A stretch of DNA of 64,000 nucleotides from Ampelocalamus luodianensis (taxonomy: Eukaryota > Streptophyta > Magnoliopsida > Poales > Poaceae). The position numbers were made by a program, and so were the translations under genes. Shown here in pieces: positions 10,991-22,919 of this stretch. Where the stretch lies: contig CM070633.1 of NCBI GenBank assembly GCA_036346255.1, positions 248,001-312,000 of the forward strand, written 5' to 3'. How positions within the stretch are numbered: the stretch's first letter is position 1; the number at the start of each line of letters is the position of its first letter. Below the pieces are notes generated by a model that ran no database searches, had not been told where the DNA came from, and worked only from the letters and a program-made list of their open reading frames with translations.

Positions 10991-11357
10991 ATTGTTGCGG
11001 GTCTGTGTTTTGCTCCTGAAATCAGTACGAACAAGACCAGTGTTATTCCTTTCTTCTTCTTGAGGCTTAGCTGCATCCATCCATGGGGCTTATTCCTTTC
11101 TTCTTCTTCTTCTTCTTTTTTTCTGCTTGATCCTAGTGTTACGGAATGCTATGTAGTTCCTTAATTTGGGCCTGCTCTGTCAAGCAAGATTTGGATCCCA
11201 TGGGTTTTTGTTTTCTTTTCTCTGGATTCAACATCTAGTATCCATCGCCGAACGTTCTGCGACAAGTGCTGACACGTCAAACAAACCCGGTTTGTCTATT
11301 CGTGATTCTTGATTGTTGTTGCTTTGTTCGTGAAGCTGTACCTAGATTACTCTGACG
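10991..11357. other. Noncoding, including (CTT)n tract
   Basis: Continues the 3' flank of the peroxidase pseudogene. A TTCTTCTTCTT tract occurs at about 11099-11116 after a partial repeat of CTTATTCCTTTCTTC. No gene seen. Confidence 0.4.
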
Positions 11358-12120
11358 TGGGATGGCCACCACGCTTGGCTTGCAAATATATGAGTCTAGT
11401 ATCCTCCTCCATTTAGATGGTACGGTCTGTTTGGAGTCTGTCCCTATTCTGCTTGTGAATTTCCACCAAACACATTTCAGCTGTCAGTATCTTACTCTAC
11501 TTGCGAACATATCTCGGTAGACCGTTCGGTTCATGATTTTTGCAAACCCTTGGCGGTTCATTACTTGTCCCATGATTTGGCCAAGCTTTGGCAACAAAAA
11601 AAAAAAAAACTAAAGATCCACTGAAAAGCCAAATCTTGGTAACAAATCAAATTGTTAGATCAAAGTTACTCGGTAGTACATGGGCTCCCTGAAAACCATA
11701 CTGGGATGATCCATACGCGGATCGATTATACATGGGATGTCGACAACGCTTGGCTTGCAAATATTTGTCTAGCTTCCTTCTCCCTTAGATGGTACGGTCT
11801 GTTTGGAACGTGTTCCTATTTTGCTTGCAAATGTCCATCACAAACATTTGAGCCATCAGCATCGTACTCTACTTGCAAACCAATCTTGGTAAACCGTTCG
11901 GTTCATGATTCTTGCAAACCCTACGATATGTGTCAAATTTTGGCAGTTTATTAAAAAAAAAATTTGGAATTCTTGGCTCAGGCCAAGCTTTAGGAACAAA
12001 AGAAAACTAAAGATGCAATGAAAAATCAAAATATTAGTAACAAATAGAATAGAATCAAATCAAATGGTTTGACGAAGGTTACTCGGTAGTGCATGGGTTT
12101 TTAGGGCTCCCTAAAAACCT
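11358..12120. repeat. Tandem pair of ~350-bp diverged repeats upstream of the dehydratase gene
   Basis: Copy 1 (about 11358-11702) and copy 2 (about 11725-12120) share ACGCTTGGCTTGCAAATAT, AGATGGTACGGTCTGTTTGG, ACCGTTCGGTTCATGATT, GGCCAAGCTTTnGGAACAAAA and TACTCGGTAGTnCATGGG, in that order. Copy 2 runs up to about 35 bp before the ATG of the arogenate dehydratase gene, so the duplicate forms the gene's proximal upstream region. The unit is noncoding and its family is unknown to me. Confidence 0.85.
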
Positions 12121-12153
12121 CCGCAGGCCGCCGCCGTCACTGACCCATCCATC

Positions 12154-14465
12154 ATGGTCTCCTCGACGGCCAACTCGCTTCGGATCCCCGCGCCAACCCA
12201 CCCCGTCATCCACGCCTCGGGAACCCGCCGACCGCCGCCCAACACCGTCGCCATGCGCGACCGCCGCTCCGTCTCCGCCGCCGCCTCGCCGCAGCAGACA
12301 CCGGGCGACGCTGACGGATCCACCGGCGTGCCCGTGCCGGCCTCCCGCGGCCCAGCCTCGCTGCCTCGTAAGACAAGATTTTCCATACTAGCTGCTACCT
12401 ACTGCTCCAGACCAAACCTGTATTTGGATAAACACTATGGATTGATTGGGGGTGCATTCCTGCATTAGGGCCGCTTACGAGCGCGGATCTGATGGAAGCG
12501 AGTGCAGACGGCTTGAAGGTCGCATACCAGGTCAGCCAGCACCTGTCCCTGTTGTGTTTGATCAAATGCTTCCTCCATTGTTTCTTCTAGTATTTGATTC
12601 TCTAGCTATGATGATTCTGATGCTACTTTCGGGGGTTTAGGGCTGCCCTGGAGCGTACAGTGAGGCGGCCGCCAAGAAGGCCTACCCGAGCTGCCAGACC
12701 GTGCCGTGCGAGTACTTCGAGACCGCCTTTCAGGTACCAACCCATCCCCCTCTTCTTCTTCTGCGCGTACCACATCTTCTTGCCGGCGATTTAGGAACAG
12801 AGGCAATGCTAAGATAAGATATCTCGTGAAAATTTGCAAGTTCTACCACTCAATGCCTCCTATTTCTGTAAATTAGAGTCCGTACTGATATCGTTGACAT
12901 CAAGAAACATCTTAGATATAACGGATGCCATCTTGTCCTTCTTCAGGCTGTTGAAAATTGGCTGGCTGATCGGGCAGTGTTGCCACTAGAGAATTCCTTG
13001 GGTGGTAGCATACACCGAAACTATGACCTTCTACTTCGCCATAGGCTGCACATCGTTGGTGAGGTACGGCTCGTCGTTCGTCATTGCTTGTTAGCAAATC
13101 GTGGTGTGAAGATTGAAAACTTGCGTAGTGCCATGAGCCATCCTCAAGTAAGTTTTTTGCCCCACAATCATTCTATGGATTTATTCTTGACTCTGTTTTA
13201 TTTGCTTGTCGAAATGAACCTTTCTAAGGATCTTTTTTATTTCTGCTAATTAATTTTTAGGCTCTCGCGCAATGTGAACAAACACTGACAAAGTTAGGCA
13301 TTGAACATAGAGAAGCTGTTGATGATACAGCAGGTGCAGCCAAGGTATGATGGTGTTTATTTTTACCTGTTACACTCACTATAAATATGATATTCTGTAT
13401 TCAAACCATCTTGCTATCTTAATGCTGTTTGTTTAGTAGTTCAGAACATCAAGTGATTCATCAAGTTAATTCTGTTGTCACTAATCAAAGTAATATGTGT
13501 TTTCTAGCTTATTGCGGAACAAAAACTCCAAGACACCGGTGCAGTTGCTAGTTCGTTGGCCGCTGAACTTTATGGACTGGATATTCTTGCAGAAAACATT
13601 CAGGTAGAACAAATTCATTCTAAAGTTAGAAGAGATCATCTTCTCTTCTTATTCTTGGAACAGTAACTCACCTCTTTACGTAGGATGACACGGATAATGT
13701 AACCCGTTTTATGATGCTGGCTCGAGAACCCATTATTCCTCGCACTGATAAACCATTCAAGGTATGAGATCCAGGGAATCTTCCAGCTGTTCATTGATCC
13801 ACCCTTTCCTTGTAAAATTAAATGAAATGTTGCTCTACCATCTTCTGATCTCCAGACTAGCATAGTCTTCTCTCTGGAAGAAGGACCTGGACAACTCTTC
13901 AAGGCGCTTGCAGTGTTTGCTCTGAGAAAAATTAACCTCACCAAGGTGCCTTCAACATCGTCATGCTTTTAATATTTCTTTAACACTCCCATGCTTGTTT
14001 AATGGAGAACTGATCCGTTCTGAATCTTTTTTTATGGTGTGCAGATGGAAAGTCGTCCACACAAGAAAAGTCCTCTACGTGTAGCTGATGATAATTGTTC
14101 TGCATCGCTGAAGTAAGATCAAATTTATTCATTTGTGTTTCCTTAGGCAATTATACATTTGAGATAGATGGAGAGTTGGAGACTGTCTATATTGCCCCCC
14201 CCCCCCCCTGCCCCCCTCATATCACCTCTTCTGCAAACTGTTGAGGCAGGCAATTCGACTACCTCTTCTATGTAGATCTTGAGGCATCAATGGCTGATCC
14301 AAATGCTCAAAATGCTCTTAGTAACTTAAAGGTATGCGTTCTTGGTTAGTAACTTAGTATGGTCTGGTGGTAAGTGAGCAGTGACTCAATCAATTTTGTT
14401 TACAGGAGTTTGCCACCTTTCTAAGAGTTCTTGGGAGCTATCCTACTGATGTCTGTGAAGCATGA
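12154..14465 (+). CDS. ADT: Arogenate/prephenate dehydratase, plastid phenylalanine biosynthesis
   Basis: Eleven exons join in frame: 12154-12367, 12469-12530, 12641-12733, 12947-13147, 13261-13344, 13508-13603, 13684-13761, 13856-13945, 14045-14112, 14250-14331 and 14406-14465. They give 375 residues ending TGA. The enzyme decarboxylates and dehydrates arogenate to phenylalanine (some members also take prephenate to phenylpyruvate) in the plastid. Residues 1 to ~75 are a Ser/Arg/Pro-rich transit-type leader. The catalytic domain runs from LKVAYQGCPGAYSEAAA to the TRF motif (residues 257-259, NVTRFMML). The ACT regulatory domain starts near 278 (SIVFSLEEGPGQLFKALAVF) and keeps the ESRP motif (308-311) used in phenylalanine binding. 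All key motifs are present, so the product is probably active and feedback-sensitive. Intron 9 contains 14 C in a row. The upstream region is a duplicated repeat. Confidence 0.95.
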
Positions 14466-15400
14466 ATTCTCAAGTACCTGCTTCAAACTATGTGCTTGTG
14501 AGTAACAAATTCCTCCTTTGGTGGTCAATGCTTGACTTTGGAAGAGAACCATTTTTTCCTGTTCGCGAGGAAGAGATCCACTTGGCCCTTTTGTAGATCC
14601 ACAATTCATTTCTACCCAAATTCTTCCCTGGGTGGTGTTTTTTTCAGTAATCAGGCACTAATGCTTATCATAGACAAAAGAGCAATCAGATGAAGTATGC
14701 TATCCATTCTTGTCTTGTTAAATTAACTCTCTGTAAGGTACTGTGGTCATGTTATTCATGTGTGAAATTTCATGACAATAAGCTGCACATGTACAATAAT
14801 TGAGACAAGAAGTTTCAGAAGAATGCCAGTAATGTGTTATTGATCTTTATTATGCCCCTTTGTGAAGAGTATTCTGGCTATGGACTTGACTCTTTAGCCA
14901 TGTGCTTCCAGCTTATTGTCTTGGTGGTTTTTGTCTGTCTTAATTGCGATATTGATAGTTTGAGTGTGAAGTGGCTAAGACTGTGTCAGAAGTTTGAAAC
15001 GTGGTGATGTTATGTGTGAGGAGAGGTTGCAATGCGTGTATTACCTGCAAAGCTGATGTCCTATCACTATCAGTGGGCTAGGTAGCATATGTATTTGTTA
15101 CTGGTGGCAGTTTTTTTTCAACGTTTACTGTTGAAGAAAGCTTAGAATCAACGGCCTAGGTCGTCTACATGGTAGACTTTGGATCGCGTGATTGTTGCTG
15201 TATGGCCTAACAGTGACAGGCGGCTCCGTTGTGTAGCATTTGTGTGATCACCTTTCTTTATGAGTTACACTCAATCTATCGTTACTGATCTATTATTATT
15301 GGCTTTTCGGTAGGTAGCCATTGTCACGACGAAGATGGTAAGAGAGTAAAATGCACGACGGGTTATTCAACTTGTTTGGGTTTATGTGTTATTCATGTCA
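14466..15400. other. 3' flank of the dehydratase gene and intergenic DNA
   Basis: The first few hundred bases are presumably 3' untranslated region. The rest is AT-rich and noncoding. No repeat ends or coding potential were recognised. Confidence 0.4.
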
Positions 15401-16064
15401 TTGAGTACCGCCGCACCCGCTAACGTACAAAAATAGAGGGGAAAAGAAAGAAAAGAAAAAAAAAAAGAGATGCCATCGACACTGCCCCCCGCTCTCCTCT
15501 TCCTCTCCTCCTCTTGGCTCCCTCCCAGCCTTGTCCACTCCTCCCTCTGCGCCAACCGCTAGCGCCGCCCCGCCCAGCCTTTCTCCTCTTCCTCCGCACC
15601 GACCCTTCTTCCTCCACACCGCCACCACCCCGCCCTCCTCTCCTCCCGACTCGGCTCACCGACTGCCTCTCTCGGCCGATCGACCCTCCCCCCCCCCCCC
15701 GAGAGCCACGTGGGTCATGTCGGGCATGTGCCGTGTCTGGCACAACCCAATACTGTTTGTGTCAGGCCGGGTCGAGTCAGGTTTAACCTAGCCTTTTGTG
15801 TTGTGTCAGTCCGATCTATAAACAGTAAACCTTGTCATGGCTGAACTGGGCCGGGTCAGCAGTGCTGTGCTCGGGCTGGCCCAGCAGACACGGCCCATCT
15901 TGGCGGCCGGACGTCCAAAAATAGAGGGGGGAAGGAAAGAAAAGAGCTGCCTCTTCTTCTTCCTCCGCCTCTCGCCTCGCCTCCGCATCCCAACTCCCAA
16001 TTCCCACCACCACCGCTCGTCATCAGAGCCTCACTCAGATCTGCCAAATAGACCGAGAGAGGAG
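15401..16064 (+). promoter_or_regulatory. Upstream region of the transporter gene
   Basis: Contains a CT-rich, C-rich stretch (15470-15710) and two copies of an AAAAATAGAGGGG...GAAAGAAAAGA block (15427-15455 and 15918-15945). This suggests that an ancestral 5' leader was partly duplicated around an inserted 15720-15905 segment rich in GGGCC/CGGGTC motifs. A TATAAA occurs at 15817-15822, about 245 bp before the chosen ATG, and could be the TATA box. The upstream ATG at 15837 is in frame but would add a 76-residue extension of repeat-like sequence. Confidence 0.4.
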
Positions 16065-18244
16065 ATGGCGGCCAGCGACGGCGGCGGCAAGGGTCGGCTC
16101 TTCACGATCGGCCTGGTCACGTCGTGGTACTCGTCCAACATCGGCGTGCTGCTGCTCAACAAGTACCTGCTCAGCAACTACGGCTTCAAGTACCCCATCT
16201 TCCTCACCATGTGCCACATGGCCGCCTGCTCCCTCCTCTCCTACGCCGCCATCGCCTGCCTCCGCATCGTCCCCATGCAGCTCGTCCGCTCCCGCACCCA
16301 GCTCGCCAAGATCGCCGCCCTCAGCCTCGTCTTCTGCGCCTCCGTCGTCTCCGGCAACATCTCCCTCCGCTTCCTCCCCGTCTCCTTCAACCAGGCCGTC
16401 GGCGCCACCACGCCCTTCTTCACCGCCGTCTTCGCATACCTCATGACCGTCAAGCGCGAGTCCTTCCTCACCTACCTCGCACTCGTACCCGTCGTCACCG
16501 GCGTCATCATCGCCAGCGGGGTACGAATACCACTCCTCCTCCTCCTCCTCTATTTCTTTCGCCTTCTTACCACAAATTGGATCTATCTAGTTGGGATGAG
16601 ATCTGATCCATCTGTTCCTGCCTGCGTTCCATTTGATTGTCGATTTACCTAGTTTGCAATGCTGCCAGACTGCCCTCCCTCTTAGTCATCGGCAATTTGA
16701 GAATTCCATCCGTATTCGAGGTCTAGACATAGATGATCGTGCGGCGATAGACATGGTTTGGGTGACGGCGTTCATCAAAACAATAGAACGATGCCTATTG
16801 AAAGGGTTACTCACATCCAGTCACTCAATCTAGCTTCTGCTTCTTATAATGTTATGTTACATGTATCTTCCTATTACTTTGATCCATTGTTAACACGAAT
16901 GATAAACTAAGTGGATCCTAATAAATAAATGAACTTACAGGGAGAGCCAAGCTTTCATCTCTTTGGGTTCATCATGTGCATTGGAGCAACTGCTGCAAGA
17001 GCATTGAAGACAGTCTTGCAAGGGATCCTTATGTCTTCTGAGGGGTAATCCATCCACCCTTTTTTTTTTACATCTTTCTGTAGCATATGATACAGCTTTT
17101 ATGTGAAATTGCTTGTTTACCATACTGGAACTCTCTCTGTGTGTGTTGGAAGCTTATTTCTTCTGTCAACTCACAGAGAGAAGATTAATTCCATGAACCT
17201 GCTCATGTACATGGCCCCAATTGCTGTTATTCTCTTGGTTCCTGCTACTATCTTCATGGAGGATAATGTTATCGCCGTTACTATGGAACTGGCCAAAAAG
17301 GACTTCAACATAATTTGGTACCTGCTGTTCAATTCATGCTTGGCGTATTTCGTCAATTTGACCAATTTCTTGGTGACGAAACATACCAGTGCATTGACCC
17401 TACAGGTGTGCCATGCTATCTCACTCTTTAGTTCCATCTTCTTGAATGAGTTACCGAAGTGCAGTTCCCAGTGTTCAATAGATAGCTTTGTTTACTCAAA
17501 ACAGGGTTCTCTTTTTGTTTTGAAGGCTTTACATTGCATATACCCATTTCTGTATGGTCGAAAAAATGAATGTGTTCGTAGTGAGCAAACTACGACCCTG
17601 AATCATACCATGGCCTCTATGTTAGTGACAGGACAAATTTGAAACATGTAAAGTGTTGCTTTGCGCTTTAAACGTCTTTGTCCGCGGAATGGCTAGGAGC
17701 AGATAGTTTCCAGCATTGGAACATATCTTTTGAGTTTTGGCATGTCAAATATTGGAATCTGCGCTATAACTCAACTTGTGTGTCCTAGCAGCTACTAGCA
17801 AATAATGCTGCCACACCTTTCCGCGTAGATAAATTGTGTCAGATGGTGAGGGATTTCAGATAAGCAGCAGCAGTGAGTGAGCCTACTATGTGCTGGCGTG
17901 TGTTTGTGTTGTGCAACTACTATGTGCATCGATCGTCAGTTAGCCTGCTTTTTCCAAAATGGCTGTTTCAGCAAACTAAACTGTGCACTACCGTCCGTAT
18001 TCACCCTAGTTTGGTTAGGAGATAGATACATGCCGAAAAATAGGATATTCGATGAAGCAGTTATTCAGAGTGTGACGATTATGATGCTTTCCAGGTCCTG
18101 GGCAATGCAAAAGGTGCTGTTGCAGTTGTGGTCTCGATTCTAATATTCAGGAACCCTGTATCTGTAACTGGGATGCTCGGTTACACACTCACGGTCACAG
18201 GGGTGGTTCTTTACAGCGAAGCTAAAAAGCGCAGCAAGCACTGA
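16065..18244 (+). CDS. Nucleotide-sugar transporter of the TPT/NST family (UUAT-like), Golgi
   Basis: Four exons join in frame: 16065-16520, 16941-17044, 17177-17405 and 18095-18244. They give 312 residues ending TGA. The protein is a ten-helix antiporter of the plant TPT/nucleotide-sugar transporter family. It starts FTIGLVTSWYSSNIGVLLLN, passes through GNISLRFLPVSFNQAVGATT, EPSFHLFGFIMCIGATAARA, YFVNLTNFLVTKHTSALTLQ and VLGNAKGAVAVVVSILIFRN, and ends with the di-basic tail EAKKRSKH. It closely resembles the Arabidopsis At3g11320/At5g05820 group, next to the UDP-uronic acid transporters (UUAT). Those carry UDP-sugars into the Golgi for pectin and xylan synthesis. The KKxSK-type tail suits Golgi/ER retrieval. 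ATG 16065 matches the family start; the in-frame ATG at 15837 is judged upstream noise. Substrate is inferred from family only. Confidence 0.93.
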
Positions 18245-18970
18245 GCGCAGCGCTGCTCAAGAACACGGAGGTAAATATGGACGCCCATTAATTTATCCGT
18301 TGTTGCTGCACGGAGCTAATACCTACTAATACCTCTTGTTTTTGGGAGGCAATTACCACATTCTTTTTAAGCGAACTCAGCGATCAGCTAGTGAGGATAG
18401 CAGTTGCTATCATCCTTCCTGTTGCTGATGGAGATGATCACTATAGTTTTCTTCTTCTTCTTGCCCTGTGTTTTAGAGTATTACTATATGGCCTACACCG
18501 CCAGCACTGGTTAGTTTGGTTGGTTGGTGCAAGCAATTCTTTCTGTTTTTAACCGTTTACTGTAACCTGTCCAATTTCCCATCTTGTGGAGAACGATCAC
18601 GAGGACACTTGTGATAACAGCATAACCAGCAACTGTAACAATGAATTCGAGCTCAGAAGATGGGTTGCTGCTATTGTACCTCTCCATGTAGTCAGAAAAT
18701 GATGGGTGCAAAGTTTGCTTCCGTAGTTGTGTCTGTACCAAGTTTTTGCAACAAGTCAGCAGACGCATGGAATAAGATTCGTTTCGCGGGGCAGCGAATT
18801 ACTTATTTTTCTTTCACTGTCGATCAACAGTCCAAGCAAGCTCTACTGCCGGACGGACGTCTGAGCAAAAAATGCTCACGAAATTGCCATGTGATGTGCC
18901 TGCTCTGCTCGGGGAAATTTGAGTCTCCAGTCAAGAAATGCCACTCATTCTGGTACATTCATCGCGATTT
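18245..18970. other. 3' flank of the transporter gene
   Basis: 3' untranslated region and intergenic DNA up to the Mutator-like element. A minus-strand frame at 18511-18768 (85 codons) includes a hydrophobic stretch (EFIVTVAGYAVITSVLVIVL) but matches nothing I recognise and has no visible partner exon. Confidence 0.35.
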
Positions 18971-21900
18971 TTTTAAATAATATTAATTTAAAAGATAATT
19001 AAAAAAAATAAGTAGTCCAACTAAATTTTAAAATAATATTAATTTAAAAGATAATTACAAAAACAAACAGTCTAACAAAATTTTAAAATAATATTAGTTT
19101 AAAACAAAATAAAAAAATAAATAGTCTAAATAAAAAAAAATACAAAACTAGGTCTCTGTTGCCATTCCAATTGGCGACAAAGGCCTAGCCACTGACAACA
19201 ACAGGCTCAATAGTACCCAGAGCCTCCTGTCACCATTTGAATTGACGACAGGTCTCTATCACCAAGTAAACTGGCGACTGGGATCCTTAATTTTTTAATT
19301 TTAAAATTTAGAAAACTGTCATTTCAAATGACGATAGGGATCCTGCAATTCTCTGTCGCTATTCCAAATGACGACATAATCTCCTCTATAAAAGATCCCC
19401 GAAACTCAAAATTCAGGGAAAACTCACTTTTATTCAGGGGGAAAAAAAGAAAGGGGGAGAGAAGGGAGAGGAGAGAAGTTAGCTAAGCGCTATCCGTTTG
19501 ATCGTCTACCTTTCAAGTAATTTTTTTAACCGAATGGATTACATAGTTTTGGATGTACGGTTACGTAGTGTAGTATGTAATCCTTTTTGGTGGGTAGTCT
19601 AGTTTTAGATATGTGGTTAATCGTGAAAGTCTTGTTTACAGTACAGTACGTCAAATATGTCGGACGCTACCAACTTCAAAATTTACTATGGTTAGGGGAC
19701 TATTCTTGAGGGTCCCGAAGGAATTGATTTGTGTTATTTTCAATCGGCGACCGTGCCCCTGCTAAGACCATAGCAGCGTGCATAGAATGCTCTGATGCGG
19801 TGGTTGTTCCACTCATTCGATATGAACCATGATATGTATGATCTGAGATTGAGTTGCCTTGCCCTCCGAGCAACATAGTGCACATATTGCGAGTTAGCGC
19901 AGCTCAAGGGAACAAGATCATGACAGTCATATGTACGCATGATGAGAGGGGAACGATGGGATTTGGTCCTTCTGGTCCAGGTGATTGCCAAGCCCACTCT
20001 TGCATCGACGGCTGAACAACAAGAGGGTGCTGATGTCGAAAAAGTCAGAGATTCTAGCCACAATGCGACGCACACAATGGCCGAAGCTCCCGGAGCTGCT
20101 GATGCTGTTGATGAAGAACCTGCGAAAGTAGCTCCTTCAGTCAGGCAAGCTAGTAGGCTTGCTGACGAGGGTGAGGAGTTGGAAGCCCTAGTGCAAAGGA
20201 TTGATCTCGAAGACCGGGACTACATGGTATTATCAGAAGATGAAAGATCCGACGAGAGGATTGATGTGGACCAGCAGGCAGTTCCATCCGAGTGGAACAC
20301 ATACCAGTTCGACAACCTCGTCGTTAGTGTGCCGTGTCGTTAGTGTGCCGTGGGAGTACGACCAGAGCGAGGTCAGGCAAAGAACTATGTACAGATGAAA
20401 GGAGGCCATGCAGGAGGCGATCAAATTATGAGTCTTGTCAGTGCGACGCACATTCATAGTCGTCAAGTTTAACCCAAGATTCTACGATGTGAAATGCGAC
20501 ATAGAAGGATGCCCTTGACGAGTACACACATTTCAACATAAGTGGGACATCTACTGAAAATACTCTATAGTGGTCCCTCACACATGTGTCGTCACTGAGT
20601 CAGCGTAGTCCCACATGAACCTGTCATCAGGCTTCATCGCCAACCTCATGTACGGTGAGATCATGGATAATCTAGATTTTGAACCATGATCCATCATTCG
20701 GGCAACTGAGGCAAGGTTCTAGTACACAGTCAGCTATGCTAAGGCATCAAGGGCAAAACAAAAGGCATTGGAATCAAGGTTTGGTACGTTCGAGGACTAC
20801 TACCACAACCTCCCTAAACTACTCCGAGAAAGACAGGAATTCCGATACTCATGTCGACTTTCAAGGTTCCACGTATCCGAAGTAGGCCAATAAGATAGTA
20901 CTAAAGCGAGCATTCTTTGCCTTTGGTACATGCATCAATGCATTCCGACACTGTTGTCCAATCTTGTGCGTGGATGACACATTCTTGACTGGAAAGTACA
21001 AGAGCTAGATACTACTGCAATAGCGAATGACGAGAACAATCAAGTTCTCCCCGTGGTATTCGCTTTCGTTGAAAGCGAGAACACGGATAGTTAGTTGTGG
21101 TTCCTAAGGAATTTGAGGATTTTTGTTATACAGGGCCGTCTAAACGTATGGATCATACATGATCGGCATGCGATCCTACTGAGTGCAATAACTCAGCTAC
21201 AACAAGGAGAGAACAAACCACTTCTATGGATGGATCTGCAGAGCAGGTGGTGCATGAGGCACTTGGGTGTAAACTTCTATAGGCAGTTTCGCAACTATGA
21301 CTTGATGAACCTGTTCAAACAACTGTACAACCAAAACCAGCAGCAAAAGTTTGAAGCACTCTGAAAAATTCTGAATGAGCGGACCCAGGCGCACATGAGG
21401 GAGGCAACGAAAAAGACCGCCCCAAGTGCTAACCAAGCCCCCGAAGCATTACCACAGCTACCCACAAATAGTCCCAGTGTAACGAGGAAGATAGAGGCGC
21501 AGGTGAAATACTTCTCGGATTGGATTGAACACAAGCCTAAGGAAAAGTGGTCGTTGCTATATGATAGGGGTGGCGCTCGATATAGGGTCATGACAACCAA
21601 TCTAGCCGAGGTGTACAACTGAGTCATGCGCGACGCAAGGTGCCTCCCTTTGGTTGGTATTGTGGAGGCAATTGTCCGCGGTACCATAAACTACTTTGTT
21701 GATAGAAGCAATAACATGTCGCTCGCCATAGCAAATGACGTACTCTACTCCACCATGATTACCAAGTACATAGAGGAGAAGAGCAACAAGGATAAGATGC
21801 ACCAGCATTCAAGATAGATACAAGGGAGCTTCACTTCGAAATAATATGTAGGGATAAAGGACACCGTTGGACGAACCACAGAAAGATCACCCAGAGTGCA

Positions 21901-22919
21901 CGGTACGTCGCGCTAGTTGCGTATGCACTTGTAACAAGTTCCTTCTTCTGCATAAGCTTTGCTTCCATGTCATGGCCGTATGTTCAACGGTAACATAGCA
22001 TCCCGGCTAGTACCTCTCCGACTATTTTAACAAAGAGGAGGTGATGCAAACCTAGAGTACAGAGATGTATGGTTACGCCGTAGTTGACCATTTCACTAGC
22101 CATTCGACCTGGAACCAATTTATCTGGGCCGCGAACATTGATAGACTGAAGGGAAAGGTTGGTAGACGACAAGTACGACACATCAGGAACGACATAGACG
22201 AAGCAGAAACCGAACATCGTATGAAAAAATACTCTATTTATAGGGAGTCTGGACACATCTTCAAGAAATACCCTACAAGAAATCCTCGAGACGAATGCGA
22301 CATCAACACTCCAGACATCACCGCGGGGACCTTATCCGACCGCCCAACTCAAGGCGGTCCACATGCTAGATGTTGAGGTCACAACCACGAAAAAGATTCG
22401 TCCAGTTAAAATATGTGTGCCCATGCTTTGTAATATCACTTTGATTCGTAAAAAAACTATATGTTATGACGTTATGCTGAATGTTATGTAATATCAATGT
22501 GATTTGCCCACAAAGTATGTGACAACGTTACGCTGAATGTTATGTCATTGTGATTTATTGCCAAAAGATGTGACGTTGTGTTGAATGTTAGTTGTGCTAC
22601 ATGTTATGTAATATCATTGTAATTTGTTGGCAAAAAATGTGCTCGAAAATAGTCAGCAGAAATTTTGATTTATCGACAAAAGATATTATGATGTTGTGTT
22701 GAATGTTATATAATATTAATATGATTTGTCAACAAAATATCTACTTAAGAATACTCAGGACAAAAGGAGTGAAAACGAATTAAAAAATAACGGTTTTTCA
22801 AATTTTAAAATTAAGCCCCCTATTGCCATTCCCATTAGCAAAAAGTGCCTAGTTTTGCAATTTTTTATTTCAACAAATTATTTTTGTAATTATCTCTTAA
22901 ATTAATATTATTTCAAGAA
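18971..22919 (+). mobile_element. Decayed Mutator-like element (MULE) with AT-rich terminal inverted repeats
   Basis: The left end carries AATAATATTAATTTAAAAGA followed by TAATTA(C/A)AAAAA and then TACAAAACTAGG. The right end (22840-22919) carries the inverse with moderate divergence. Next to the left terminus lie several copies of a palindrome-like motif of the type CGCCATTCCAATTGGCGACA (about 19150-19380); a single degraded copy is seen at 22815. Inside is a MURA-type transposase pseudogene on the plus strand. The same terminus and motif recur at 54.85 and 57.05 kb, so one family seeded this locus several times. Exact ends and the expected 9-bp target duplication could not be fixed. Confidence 0.75.
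19939..22376 (+). pseudogene. MuDR/MURA-type transposase remnant
   Basis: Pieces appear in the family order but in different frames. First comes an acidic N-terminal region (EEPAKVAPSVRQASRLADEG, then VPSEWNTYQFDN). A MuDR DNA-binding segment follows around 20430-20650. The MULE catalytic domain is next, with CVDDTFLTGKYK near 20970, FAFVESENTD near 21065, IHDRHAILLSAI near 21150 and SRWCMRHLGVNFYRQF near 21240. Then come SPSVTRKIEAQVKYFSDWIE and YLVPL-like remnants. Last is a C-terminal zinc-knuckle region at 22229-22273 in which all three cysteines read as tyrosine. Frame changes and in-frame stops make it inactive. Confidence 0.85.

Noticed and set aside
15837..16064. In-frame upstream ATG that would lengthen the transporter by 76 residues
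   Set aside because: The extension is repeat-like and absent from the family; the start at 16065 matches homologous proteins.
16124..16606. 160-codon frame overlapping the transporter's first exon
   Set aside because: Out-of-frame shadow of the GC-rich exon, with His/Arg/Pro-rich nonsense composition.
18511..18768. Minus-strand 85-codon frame with a hydrophobic segment
   Set aside because: Not recognised, no companion exons, and it overlaps the presumed 3' flank of the transporter gene; kept only as a remark.
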